A DNA stretch of 64,000 nucleotides from M55B174 sp034716235 (GTDB lineage Bacteria; Patescibacteriota; Minisyncoccia; CAIUEV01; JAHKAQ01): assembly GCA_034716235.1 (NCBI GenBank), contig JAYEHH010000032.1:5148-69147 (forward strand), written 5' to 3'. Below, in pieces: positions 25,300 through 33,990 of the stretch. Position numbers and translations under genes: made by a program. The notes under the pieces were generated by a model. The model did not search any database. It saw only the letters and a list, made by a program, of their open reading frames with translations, and had not been told where the DNA came from. Positions within the stretch are counted from its first letter, which is position 1, and every line of letters begins with the position of its first letter.

Positions 25300-25704
25300 T
25301 TAATTATTTCTTAAATTTTCTTTAAGTTTTTTAAGAACGGAAGAAATTGATGAATCTATTAAATGATGTCGAAAAATAAGTTTTGTTCCTCCTAGCAACT
25401 TGGAATCTTTCTTGGAACTAACCAGTATTTGTTGCTGAGGATTTCTTGTTTGAATGATCTTTTCAATTTTTTCCTTTGGATTCAAGCCTGCATATTTTAC
25501 AAAAGCTTTTAGAGAAAAATTCTCGTTTGATGAATAGTATTCCTCAACATAATTGATTATAAATTGTAAATTTTTCAACTGATGGTGTTTTCTTAAAAGA
25601 TCTATAAAATTCCTACTTATTTTTTCCGTTGCCATTTTTTCTCTAGATGATTCTTCAACTAATTCGCATAAAGCAACAGCATATTTTCTAGCGGTAATGG
25701 TCAT
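25300..25704 (-). CDS. atpH: ATP synthase F1 subunit delta
   Basis: A 134-residue delta (OSCP-like) subunit that ties the peripheral stalk to the F1 head. It begins ITARKYAVALCELVEES, the standard delta opening, and ends with the LGGTKLIFRHHLIDSSI region (family: GG..v..g..viD.Si). It is shorter than the usual ~175 residues, losing part of the linker. It overlaps atpF by 4 nt, so the two are translationally coupled. Sequence drift is high, as usual for this subunit; context makes the call firm. Confidence 0.9.
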   Translation of the reverse strand: MTITARKYAVALCELVEESSREKMATEKISRNFIDLLRKHHQLKNLQFIINYVEEYYSSNENFSLKAFVKYAGLNPKEKIEKIIQTRNPQQQILVSSKKDSKLLGGTKLIFRHHLIDSSISSVLKKLKENLRNN

Positions 25705-26210
25705 GAGCCTATTTTATGATTAACAGAATCTATTAATTCTTGATCTAGTTTTTTCCGATCAACATCTTGTAAATTTCTTTGAATAACTTTTTCTGACAAA
25801 GTTATTACTAGCTCTCCCAATTCTTTTTTAGCTTCGTCAATTAAACCTTTTCTCTCTTGTTTAACCATTTCCTTGGCCTCTTTTTTAATTTCTTCAGATT
25901 CCGCAATAGCTTCTCGTCTTATTCTCTCCCTGTCTTTATCCATTTGGATTTTAGTATCTTTAATAATTTGAGTAGCTTCTTTTTCCGATTGAGTAATTTT
26001 TTTCTCAATCTCTAAACGTACATTTTCCATTCTTTTATTTATGGCATCCGCTTCCCTCAAACTTTTCTTAATTTTCTTTCTTCTTTTTTCCAAAACATTA
26101 AGAATTGGTTTATAGAGAAAATAGTAAAGGATAGCCAATAAAAGAGAGAAATTAATAATTTGGGCAATAAGAATTTTCCAGTCGATCCCTAATTTTTCTA
26201 TTAGTTCCAT
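25701..26210 (-). CDS. atpF: ATP synthase F0 subunit b
   Basis: A 169-residue peripheral-stalk subunit with one N-terminal membrane helix (LIAQIINFSLLLAILYYFLYKPIL) and a long charged coiled coil. The motif F..LLxxLYYFLYKPI is typical. It follows atpE after an 81-nt gap containing a palindrome and overlaps atpH by 4 nt. Only one b gene is present, so the stalk should be a b2 homodimer. Confidence 0.95.
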   Translation of the reverse strand: MELIEKLGIDWKILIAQIINFSLLLAILYYFLYKPILNVLEKRRKKIKKSLREADAINKRMENVRLEIEKKITQSEKEATQIIKDTKIQMDKDRERIRREAIAESEEIKKEAKEMVKQERKGLIDEAKKELGELVITLSEKVIQRNLQDVDRKKLDQELIDSVNHKIGS

Positions 26211-26235
26211 ACTTTAAAATAATTAAATACAAGCG

Positions 26236-26264
26236 GTAGTAGCGAGCTCGAAACTCGCTACTAC
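26236..26264. repeat. GTAG-headed 29-bp palindrome (REP-like)
   Basis: GTAGTAGCGAG and CTCGCTACTAC flank a 7-nt centre. Same length and termini as the element at 22683-22711 but a different inner sequence. It lies between atpE and atpF in the transcribed strand, where it could tune relative expression of c and b through mRNA stability. Confidence 0.65.
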
Positions 26265-26291
26265 TTAGGATTTTACTTAATTTGTTTTACC

Positions 26292-26543
26292 TTAAACAAA
26301 TTTAATGATAAGGGCTACCACTAAAGCGTAAATTGCGATTGCCTCTGCAAAAGCGATAGCTAGAATCATAGCTCCTTGAATTTTAGAAGCTGCCTCAGGA
26401 TTTCTGCCAATTGCTTTCATAGCCTGTTGTGCTAAAAATCCAATAGCAATTGATGGGGCAACTCCTCCAAGCGCTATGGCTAGGGCGCTAGCTAGGTCTT
26501 TCATCTGAAATCCTGTTTCTACTACTTGTTTTGCTTCTTCCAT
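26292..26543 (-). CDS. atpE: ATP synthase F0 subunit c
   Basis: An 83-residue two-helix proteolipid forming the rotor ring. The loop motif GRNPEA is present and the ion-binding glutamate lies in helix 2 (ILAIAFAEAIAIYAL). The residue after it is Ala, not Ser/Thr, and helix 1 has Ile where sodium types have Gln (APSIAIGF against the usual GPGIGQG), so the ring is predicted to carry protons. The GxGxG series of helix 1 is partly replaced (APSIAIGFLAQQ), which is uncommon and may affect ring size. Confidence 0.95.
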   Translation of the reverse strand: MEEAKQVVETGFQMKDLASALAIALGGVAPSIAIGFLAQQAMKAIGRNPEAASKIQGAMILAIAFAEAIAIYALVVALIIKFV

Positions 26544-26588
26544 TGTAGCTTAAATTAATAATTATTTATTTAATAATACATCTTATGC

Positions 26589-27332
26589 TTATGCTTGGGA
26601 ATGAGCCTCAGTGGCCATTTTAATAAAGACCAAAGAAAGCATGGTAAATACCAAAGCTTGAATAAAGCCTACAAAAATTTCTAATCCGTAAAAGGGTAAG
26701 GGGGCAATATAAGGAGCTAACATAGTCATTACTACCAATAAAACTTCTCCGGCGAAAACATTGCCAAAAAGTCGAAAACTGAAAGAAATAATTTTAGCAG
26801 TTTCACCAACTATCTCTAAAATTCCTACAAAAAAATTAACCGGATTTGAGAAATCAAAGAATTTTTTTAAGTAACTAAAGGTTCCCAGGCTAAACATACC
26901 GAATATTTGAGCTAAAAGGACTGAAATAATTGCCCAGCTTAAAGTGGCATTCAGATCTGAATTGACACTTCGAAAAATTGGCACAAAGACTTCATGGCCA
27001 TTCTCAATTTCGTTGAAACCAATTGAGCCTATCCCCGGTAAAAGTCCAAACCAGTTAGAAATGATTATAAAAATAAAAAGAGTAGCCAATAGAGGAAAAT
27101 ATTTTTTAGTTTTTTTTCTATCTTGCCAAACTGTATTGAAAAAATTAAAAAGCCCTTCAATAATGAGCTCTAATAAGTTTTGGATACCATGAGGGACTGT
27201 TTTTATTTTTCTGGTTCCGAAATAAGCCAAGAGGGCTAATAAAATTACCACTATCCAGCTGGTAAGTAAGGTATTGGTTATAGGAAATCCTCCTAACTCA
27301 AATAATTTTTCGGCTGATAAAGAAATATGCAT
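26589..27332 (-). CDS. atpB: ATP synthase F0 subunit a
   Basis: A 247-residue stator subunit with about six membrane helices that forms the proton half-channels. The essential arginine is seen in SFRLFGNVFAGE, and the C-terminal helix carries FIQALVFTMLSLVFI. Length fits. It starts the core atp genes, 85 nt after the small atpZ-like gene and 45 nt before atpE. Confidence 0.96.
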   Translation of the reverse strand: MHISLSAEKLFELGGFPITNTLLTSWIVVILLALLAYFGTRKIKTVPHGIQNLLELIIEGLFNFFNTVWQDRKKTKKYFPLLATLFIFIIISNWFGLLPGIGSIGFNEIENGHEVFVPIFRSVNSDLNATLSWAIISVLLAQIFGMFSLGTFSYLKKFFDFSNPVNFFVGILEIVGETAKIISFSFRLFGNVFAGEVLLVVMTMLAPYIAPLPFYGLEIFVGFIQALVFTMLSLVFIKMATEAHSQA

Positions 27333-27417
27333 CGGGCTTGAAGACTAAAAAGTTTTAATAAAAAACCTCGCGTTCTATTTGGCCACGCACTATCGTAAAA
27401 ATCCTCGTTATTAAAAT

Positions 27418-27657
27418 TTATTCAAAATATTTTCTAAGTTTTACCACTAAAAAAATGCTTGAAAAGATAATTGCTAAAAGGACTAATAATAAAAGTAAGA
27501 ACGGTTCTGAATTAAATCTATTGTCTAACCATCTACCCAGCACTACCGCTCCAACTAATGGTATAACTATAACATAGCCCAAAATAAACGCAACTTCCGA
27601 AATTCCTATTTCTCCAAGCTTGTCTTCCGTTTTCTTTTTATTGTTGGAAATTTTCAT
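27418..27657 (-). CDS. atpZ: AtpZ/AtpI-type small membrane protein
   Basis: A 79-residue protein with a basic head and two membrane helices (FILGYVIVIPLVGAVVLGRWLD and a second hydrophobic span). The GRWLDNRFNSEPF text between the helices matches the AtpZ/AtpI family found at the start of atp operons, thought to help c-ring assembly or Mg2+/Ca2+ supply. It is placed between secF (6 nt) and atpB (85 nt). Whether it is better called atpI or atpZ cannot be settled here. Confidence 0.8.
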   Translation of the reverse strand: MKISNNKKKTEDKLGEIGISEVAFILGYVIVIPLVGAVVLGRWLDNRFNSEPFLLLLLVLLAIIFSSIFLVVKLRKYFE

Positions 27658-27663
27658 TAAAAT

Positions 27664-28662
27664 TTATCCCTTTCTTTGTTTCCACCACACTAACAGTGGC
27701 GAAGCTAAAAAAATTGAAGAGTAAGTTCCAGAAATTATTCCCGCCATTAGAGCCAATACAAAATAGAAAGTACTTTGTCCTCCAAAGAATAAGATACAAG
27801 TCAGCACCGCTAAAGTTGTCATTGAGGTGTTGATTGAACGCACCAAGGTTTCATTCACGCTTTTATTGACCACTTCACCAAAATTTCTATCGCCACTCTT
27901 TAAAACATTTTCTCTAATCCTATCAAGAATAACAATAGTGTCATTAACTGAATAGCCCAAAATAGTTAATAGGGCAGCAATAAAAAAGGTGTCTATCTCT
28001 ACTCCACTAAAGTGTCCTAAAACAGCAAATAATCCTAGAGTAATTAAAATATCATGCATTAAGGCAATAATGGCAACAATTCCATAACGAAATGATTCAT
28101 ACTTGTTAATTTGGCTAGAAACCCCTCTAAACGCCCAGGCAATGAAAGCAATAATGGCCAACAGAACTATTACTCCAGCCACCTTGGATTTCTCTCGCAA
28201 TTCTTTACCAATAGAAGGACCAATAGAATCAAATTTTACTTCGGCGACTAATTCTTTACCATCTTCAGCTAAATGCTCTTGAACTTCGGCCGTTTTTTCC
28301 TTTATTTTTTTTAATGCTTTTTGATGAGTCTTCTCGTCCATAGCTTTTAATTTCAGAATAACTTCTCTTTCCCCGATTTTTTGAATAGTAACTTTTCCAT
28401 ATTTTTCAGAATTTTCAGTATCAGTTACTCCTAAAACAGTTTCTTGAGCATTATTCTCTTCAGTATTTGGGCTAAAATCACTCAAGGCTTTCTCTATTTG
28501 TTCGTTGGTGAGTCTTTCTTTCGAAAATTCAAGTCTCATTAAGGATCCTCCAGTAAAATCAACCCCTGGTTTTAATCCCCAAACAATTAAAGCCAAGATA
28601 CTCAAACCTACTAATATTGAGGACAAAGTGAACCAGATCTTATTTTTAGCAATAATATTCAT
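27664..28662 (-). CDS. secF: Protein translocase subunit SecF
   Basis: A 332-residue RND-type subunit working with SecD to use the ion gradient for late steps of export. The N-terminal signature GVDFTGGSLMRLEF, the periplasmic domain, and the C-terminal helices with GYSVNDTIVILDRIRENV and SINTSMTTL are all present. It lies 11 nt after secD and 6 nt before atpZ, thus joining export and energy genes in one transcript. Confidence 0.96.
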   Translation of the reverse strand: MNIIAKNKIWFTLSSILVGLSILALIVWGLKPGVDFTGGSLMRLEFSKERLTNEQIEKALSDFSPNTEENNAQETVLGVTDTENSEKYGKVTIQKIGEREVILKLKAMDEKTHQKALKKIKEKTAEVQEHLAEDGKELVAEVKFDSIGPSIGKELREKSKVAGVIVLLAIIAFIAWAFRGVSSQINKYESFRYGIVAIIALMHDILITLGLFAVLGHFSGVEIDTFFIAALLTILGYSVNDTIVILDRIRENVLKSGDRNFGEVVNKSVNETLVRSINTSMTTLAVLTCILFFGGQSTFYFVLALMAGIISGTYSSIFLASPLLVWWKQRKG

Positions 28663-28673
28663 ATTTAATTAAC

Positions 28674-30350
28674 TTATTTTTTGCGCTTAAAACCAATGAC
28701 CAATTTATCTTTCAAGAATATCTCTAAAAATTCTAAAATATTTCTAGTAACAAAAACTGCCGTAAACATACTCAAAGTAATTCCAATTCCTAAAGTAATT
28801 GCAAAGCCCTTAACCATTCCGGTACCTAAGCTTGTTAAAACTACACAAGTAATTAGGGTTGATATGTTTCCATCTCTAATGGATGGCCACGCCCTCTTAA
28901 AGCCGTTGCTAATCGCTAGCTTAACGGAACGTCCTTCTTTTAATTCTTCCTTAATGCGTCCAAAAATAAGGATGTTAGCATCCACCGCCATTCCTACCGA
29001 AAGAATAAAACCGGCAATGCCCGAAAGAGTTAAGGTAATTCCTAAAATTTTAAAAACGGCCACGATAGCAACGGCATAAAAACTTAAGGAAATAACCGCT
29101 ACCAATCCGCAGATTAAATAAAAAGTTAGCATAAAACCAGAAACTAAGCTTATTCCAAGTAAGCCAGCCGTTAAACTTTTCTTCAAGGAAGATGCTCCTA
29201 AGGAAGCTCCTACTTTTTCTTGGCTAATCAATTCAATTGGAACCGGTAAAGCTCCAGCATTTAATCTTTTAGCCAATTCCTTGGCCTCGGTGATATCTCC
29301 AGAACCAGTGATAACCGCTCTTCCGTCGGCAATAACGGTTTGGACAACTGGAACGGTAATAGGTGCTCCGTCTAGAAAAATAGCTAATCGTTTACCAACA
29401 TTTCTTTCGGTAATCTCCCTAAACATCTTCTTTCCTTCATCATCAAACTGAAGAGAAACTTGAGGCTCTTGAGTATTTTGATTAAAAATAACCGCTGCTT
29501 GCTTTAAATTTTTTCCAGTAAGCGGAGTTAATTTAAATGGCTGAGTAGCAACTTCTTTTTTTGTTTCGTCAACAGTTTTAAATAAAATGTGGCTTATTTT
29601 AACTTCTTGCTGGCCATCAATTTCTCTCTCGTCAGTTTTCTTAAGAAGATGATAGCCAAATTGAGTTTGAACTAGATTTGGCCAAACAGAATCTTTAGTA
29701 AAGTCTTTGTTGAAAGCCACTTCTTCAAATTCGGGTACCATAGCTTCTTTTCCGAAGAATCCTAAATCTCCACCTTGGTCTTTGTTGGCAACATCGGCAG
29801 AATTTTCCTGAGCAAGTTTAGCAAAATCTTCACCGTCTAAAGCTTTCCCCAAAATAGCTTCTGCCTGAGTTTTGCTTTGCTGATTGGTTTCTTTAGCTAT
29901 TTCTTGTTCTTCTGGAGTTAATTGTAGAGCTTCTTCATCATTTTCTTCCCGAAAATCAAGCACAGGGGTTTCGCCTATCATGGCGATAGCTGCCTCAACA
30001 TTAGTAACCCCTGCCAAATCTACAATGATACGATATTCCTCACCAGATTTATTGGTTAAAATTTGAGGTTCAGAAACTCCATAAGCGTTAACCCTTCTTT
30101 CAATAACGTCTCGAATACCACTCAAGCTTTCTGTCAAACTATCCGAAGGAATACTTGACATATCCGCCCGATAAACCAGGTGAGCTCCTCCTTGCAAGTC
30201 AAGTCCCAACTTTATTTTTAATTCCCTTAAGGTTTGACCGACAGGCTTTCCCAACAAATTAAAATCTGGCATTTTGGGTGAAGCCACGGCTCCAGCAACT
30301 AAAGTTAATAGAATTATAGCTAGAATGTTAAGATAAATTTTTTTATTCAT
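28674..30350 (-). CDS. secD: SecD with an inserted parvulin-like (PpiC) domain
   Basis: A 558-residue SecD. The SecD parts are clear: KLGLDLQGGAHLVY (res ~47-60), DLAGV, a P1 end PLTGKNL (276-282), VSLQFDDEGKKMF, and the C-terminal six-helix RND block with SVGMAVDANILIFGRIKEE. Between LDFREE (~136) and FKLTPLTGK (~272) there is extra sequence that reads as a parvulin prolyl isomerase: AEAILGKALDGEDFAKLAQ (163-181), GGDLGFFGKEAMVPEFEE (193-210), TQFGYHLLK (229-237). The strand VKISHILFKT (250-259), which starts a normal parvulin, comes last, suggesting a circular permutation. It could help fold proteins leaving the Sec channel (inference). SecA ends 3 nt before its start. Confidence 0.93.
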   Translation of the reverse strand: MNKKIYLNILAIILLTLVAGAVASPKMPDFNLLGKPVGQTLRELKIKLGLDLQGGAHLVYRADMSSIPSDSLTESLSGIRDVIERRVNAYGVSEPQILTNKSGEEYRIIVDLAGVTNVEAAIAMIGETPVLDFREENDEEALQLTPEEQEIAKETNQQSKTQAEAILGKALDGEDFAKLAQENSADVANKDQGGDLGFFGKEAMVPEFEEVAFNKDFTKDSVWPNLVQTQFGYHLLKKTDEREIDGQQEVKISHILFKTVDETKKEVATQPFKLTPLTGKNLKQAAVIFNQNTQEPQVSLQFDDEGKKMFREITERNVGKRLAIFLDGAPITVPVVQTVIADGRAVITGSGDITEAKELAKRLNAGALPVPIELISQEKVGASLGASSLKKSLTAGLLGISLVSGFMLTFYLICGLVAVISLSFYAVAIVAVFKILGITLTLSGIAGFILSVGMAVDANILIFGRIKEELKEGRSVKLAISNGFKRAWPSIRDGNISTLITCVVLTSLGTGMVKGFAITLGIGITLSMFTAVFVTRNILEFLEIFLKDKLVIGFKRKK

Positions 30351-30353
30351 ACT

Positions 30354-33170
30354 TTATACTTTCTTTCCACAACACTTTTTATACTTTTTACCACTGCCAC
30401 AGGGGCAAGGGTCATTCCGACCAATTTTTTCAGCTTCCCTGATTGGGATAGCCGTTGTTTCCTCCGCCTCAGCAGAGCTTCCTGCGGATTCCTTAACTTC
30501 ATTGTTTTTAAAAAATCCACTGCGGTTGGCATCTGCTCCTTTTAATTGGAGATTAGTGGGCATTTTACTTTCTTTTCCCAAGACTGGTTTAGACTCTGCT
30601 TTGTCTTGAACCCCCTCATTGCCCTCTTGGCTCTTAGACGCAATTTGAATTTTAAAGAGGGTCTCTACTGTATTTAGGCGAATATTTCCTAAAAAATTCT
30701 GAAACATATCAAAACCTTCTTTCTTATATTCTACCAGTGGATCTCGTTGACCGTAGCCCCGCAATCCGACTCCCTCTCTTAAATATTGCATATTATCTAA
30801 ATGTTCCATCCATAAAGTATCGGAAGTTCTTAGCATAACTGCTCTTTCTAATTTTCTCAAGGCGTCGGATCCAATTACAGCTTCCTTGGCTTGATAAACC
30901 TTAAGAGCATAGTTAATAATTTCCTTCTTAAGTTGCTCTTGCTTCTCCTTAATATCTATTTGCTGATCTTTGACAATTTTCTCTAATTTTTCTTTCAAGG
31001 TTTTTCCAGCAGTAAAAAGCGATTGACAATATTCAAAAATCTCCTGAAGATTCCAATTCTTTGCATCTTCTGCTCGAGTATGAAAAGAAACAAAATCACC
31101 AACCACTTTTTCCATTGTGTTCAGTAGCTCATTTTTTTCAACAAGCCCTAAAAGGTTGCGCCGTCTTTTTTGATAAATAGTTTCTCGTTGATGATTGATT
31201 ACATCATCGTATTCTAGGACATGTTTTCTAATATCAAAATTAAAGCCTTCAATTTTCTTTTGAGCTGATTCAATAGAACGACTAATGAGTTTATTTTCAA
31301 TGGGCTGATCTTCTGGTAAGCCTAAGGTGTCCATAATTTTTTTAATCTTTTCCGAACCAAATCGCTCCATTAATTCGTCTTCTAGGGAAACATAAAACTG
31401 AGAACTACCTGGGTCTCCCTGTCTTCCAGAACGACCTCTAAGCTGATTATCAATGCGCCGAGCTTCGTGGCGTTCAGTGCCAATAATATGCAGACCTCCT
31501 GCTTTCACTACTCCTTTTCCCAATTTAATATCGGTTCCTCTTCCAGCCATATTGGTAGCAATGGTTACCACTCCAGATCTTCCCGCCCGAGTAATAATTT
31601 GAGCTTCTCTTTCGTGATTTTTAGCGTTTAAAATTTCATATTCAACACCTTCCCGGTCTAGATATTTGGATAGGGTTTCTGATTTATCTACCGAAATGGT
31701 CCCTACTAAAACTGGTTGCTTCTGCTGATGCCTAGCTTTAATGTCTGCCACTATAGCATTAAATTTTCCAGCTTCATTTTTGTAAATCTTGTCTGGATAA
31801 TTAATTCTAATCATTTTCTGGTGAGTGGGGATGCTCAAAACATCTAATTTATAAACTTTAGAAAATTCTTCCGCCGAAGTAAGAGCAGTACCGGTCATAC
31901 CGGATAGTTTTTTATAAAGACGGAAATAATTCTGAAAAGTAATGGTTGCCAGAGTTCGGCTTTCCCGTTGTACTTTAACACCCTCCTTAGCCTCTAAAGC
32001 TTGATGGAGCCCCTCAGAAAAGCGACGACCAGGCATTAATCTTCCCGTAAAGTCATCCACAATCATCACTTCTCCATCTCTTACTACATACTGTTTGTCT
32101 TTTTTGAAAATAGCATGGGCCTTTAAGGCCTGATGTAGATGATGCACGTAACGCATCTGCCCAGATAAATAAAGATTATCAATCCCTAGAATCTTTTCCA
32201 CCTTACTAATTCCTTTATCGGTTAAAGTAACCGCCTGCATTTTTTCATCAATATTGTAATCTTTATCTAAAATCAATTTAGGAACAACTTTCGCAAATTT
32301 TAAATAAAGCTTGGTAGATTCTGCATCAGGAGCAGAAATGATAAGCGGAGTTCTAGATTCATCAATCAAGATATTATCAACTTCGTCCACCACGGCAAAA
32401 TTAAGATAATCCTTTCGAAACATCTTGGTTTGGTCTTGATCTTTATTTTCTTGCCCTTGTTTTTTCTTTTCCTCTTTAGCTAGAGCTTTAAGATCTCTAA
32501 TTTGAACCGTTTGCTCAAGACTAGGTGCCATATTGTCACGCAAATAATCAAAACCGAATTCATTATTGGTTCCATAAGTAATATCAGCACGATAAGCTTC
32601 TTGCCGAGTAACTGGTCGGAGATTTTCATATTCAATGCTAGCCTCATCGGTATCTGAAGCTACTTCTTGATCGTAAAAGTAAGCCGTATCATGCTGAACA
32701 CAGCCCACCGAAAGTCCTAGAAAACTATAAACGGTTCCCATCCAATTGGTATCTCTGCGAGCTAAATAATCATTAACCGTGATAATGTGAACCCCTTTTC
32801 CTTCAAGGGCGTTAAGATAAACTGCGAAAGTAGCCGCTAAAGTTTTTCCTTCACCGGTCTTCATTTCAGCAATTTTTCCTTGATGCAGAGCAATACCTCC
32901 AAGTAGCTGAGTATCGTAAGCCCGTTGTCCAATGGTTCTCTTACCAGCTTCTCGGCAAACCGCAAAAGCTTCTGGCAAAAGTTTATTTAGTGACTCTCCC
33001 TGTTTAATCCTTTGCTTGAATTCGGAAGTTTTTTCTTTAATCTGTTCGTCGGATAGTTGCTTAAACTGTTTTTCCCATTCATTTATTTTGACAATCCAAG
33101 GCTGAATTTTTTTTAACTCCTTGGTATTGGGGTCACCAAAAACGCTGGATATTTTAGATAAAAAACTCAT
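30354..33170 (-). CDS. secA: Preprotein translocase ATPase SecA
   Basis: A 938-residue SecA motor that drives unfolded preproteins through SecYEG. Walker A (MKTGEGKTLAATF), DEVD box (FAVVDEVDNILIDESRTP), TATNMAGRGTDIKLG and the GRSGRQGDPGSSQFY motif are intact. The C-terminal linker of ~70 polar residues ends in the zinc-binding SEC-C motif (CPCGSGKKYKKCC). It is followed by secD after 3 nt and preceded by hpf after 39 nt. Confidence 0.98.
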   Translation of the reverse strand: MSFLSKISSVFGDPNTKELKKIQPWIVKINEWEKQFKQLSDEQIKEKTSEFKQRIKQGESLNKLLPEAFAVCREAGKRTIGQRAYDTQLLGGIALHQGKIAEMKTGEGKTLAATFAVYLNALEGKGVHIITVNDYLARRDTNWMGTVYSFLGLSVGCVQHDTAYFYDQEVASDTDEASIEYENLRPVTRQEAYRADITYGTNNEFGFDYLRDNMAPSLEQTVQIRDLKALAKEEKKKQGQENKDQDQTKMFRKDYLNFAVVDEVDNILIDESRTPLIISAPDAESTKLYLKFAKVVPKLILDKDYNIDEKMQAVTLTDKGISKVEKILGIDNLYLSGQMRYVHHLHQALKAHAIFKKDKQYVVRDGEVMIVDDFTGRLMPGRRFSEGLHQALEAKEGVKVQRESRTLATITFQNYFRLYKKLSGMTGTALTSAEEFSKVYKLDVLSIPTHQKMIRINYPDKIYKNEAGKFNAIVADIKARHQQKQPVLVGTISVDKSETLSKYLDREGVEYEILNAKNHEREAQIITRAGRSGVVTIATNMAGRGTDIKLGKGVVKAGGLHIIGTERHEARRIDNQLRGRSGRQGDPGSSQFYVSLEDELMERFGSEKIKKIMDTLGLPEDQPIENKLISRSIESAQKKIEGFNFDIRKHVLEYDDVINHQRETIYQKRRRNLLGLVEKNELLNTMEKVVGDFVSFHTRAEDAKNWNLQEIFEYCQSLFTAGKTLKEKLEKIVKDQQIDIKEKQEQLKKEIINYALKVYQAKEAVIGSDALRKLERAVMLRTSDTLWMEHLDNMQYLREGVGLRGYGQRDPLVEYKKEGFDMFQNFLGNIRLNTVETLFKIQIASKSQEGNEGVQDKAESKPVLGKESKMPTNLQLKGADANRSGFFKNNEVKESAGSSAEAEETTAIPIREAEKIGRNDPCPCGSGKKYKKCCGKKV

Positions 33171-33209
33171 AATTAAAATCAGTTACTGGTCAATCTTCCA
33201 GATTATTAA

Positions 33210-33563
33210 TTAAAACCTAGCTCCTTCGTCGATAGAAAACTTTTTCTTAATACTAATGGCTCCCCTTCTTTCAATGGTTTGACGCTTCTCTTTCTTTCTT
33301 CTGATTTGATCACTTAATCCGTCACGCGCTAAATCAAAAGCTGCCTTGATTGTTTTAGCCTTAGCGTCTCCAATGTAACGGGAGCCAGGGACTCTAAGCT
33401 GAATCTCTACTCGATAAATTCCTCTTTTATCTTTTTCAATCTCCATTTCAATACTTACCGTTTGATTTTTAAAATACTTTTGCAACTTTGCAATCCTTAC
33501 TCGGATATAATGTTTAACTTTTTCCTTCACCTTCAATCCATTTAGATAGAATTTAACTTTCAT
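33210..33563 (-). CDS. hpf: Ribosome hibernation promoting factor, short form
   Basis: A 117-residue protein of the HPF/YfiA family that binds the 30S decoding area and silences ribosomes. The beta-alpha-beta fold shows in KFYLNGLKVKEKVKHYIRVR, KLQKYFKN and a later DLARDGLSDQIRR helix. It lacks the ~55-residue C-terminal dimerisation domain of long HPF, so it should not by itself make 100S dimers of the long-HPF type; instead the tail is short and basic. It opens the long run into secA, secD, secF and atp genes. Confidence 0.88.
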   Translation of the reverse strand: MKVKFYLNGLKVKEKVKHYIRVRIAKLQKYFKNQTVSIEMEIEKDKRGIYRVEIQLRVPGSRYIGDAKAKTIKAAFDLARDGLSDQIRRKKEKRQTIERRGAISIKKKFSIDEGARF

Positions 33564-33952
33564 AGTTTTTTTGATTTAAACTTAAAATTAAAATTGAATT
33601 CCATTTTTATACTATTACAATAAAAATTTATTTACAAATAAAATAACAACTTTCATTCCCGCTTTTTTAAATTAGGGTTACCTTCTTTGTAAAAATCCTC
33701 TAAACTTATTAGAAAGATTGTCGAATATGACTTAAGAGACCCGCCTAAACTAGCAGGGATTCTGAGCAAATTTAAAAGACTCGAACATAATTGGTCATTC
33801 CCGTCTCCGCGGGAATGACATATCTTAAGGTTTTTTCTAGATATACCAAGATTCCTGTCGAAATTTATCTTATACTTGATGTGGGGAAGGAAAAAACATG
33901 CTGTAATAAAACTTTTTTAAATTTCCAGAAAAATAAGCTCTACCACTAATTT
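33564..33952. other. Divergent hpf/uvrA spacer with ATTCCCG hairpin
   Basis: About 390 nt with no gene. A perfect 10-bp-arm hairpin of the GTCATTCCCG/CGGGAATGAC family is at 33794-33819. The rest is AT-rich. The hpf-side promoter is not obvious; the uvrA promoter follows at 33953. Confidence 0.55.
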
Positions 33953-33981
33953 TTGAAAAATGATAACTTTTATGTTATAAT
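33953..33981 (+). promoter_or_regulatory. uvrA promoter giving a near-leaderless mRNA
   Basis: TTGAAA (33953-33958) and perfect TATAAT (33976-33981) are 17 nt apart. The uvrA ATG begins at 33991, only 9 nt after the -10, so transcription should start within about three bases of the start codon. No Shine-Dalgarno fits in. Confidence 0.8.
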
Positions 33982-33990
33982 AACCAAGTT

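Noticed and set aside
28674..30350. Frameshift or gene fusion artefact in secD
   Set aside because: Both SecD halves are in one uninterrupted frame with normal composition, and the insert falls between recognised P1 segments.
30347..30532. Minus-strand ORF beginning MPTAVDFLKTMK over the end of secA
   Set aside because: It is an out-of-frame reading of the secA 3' end, where the SEC-C motif is intact in the true frame.
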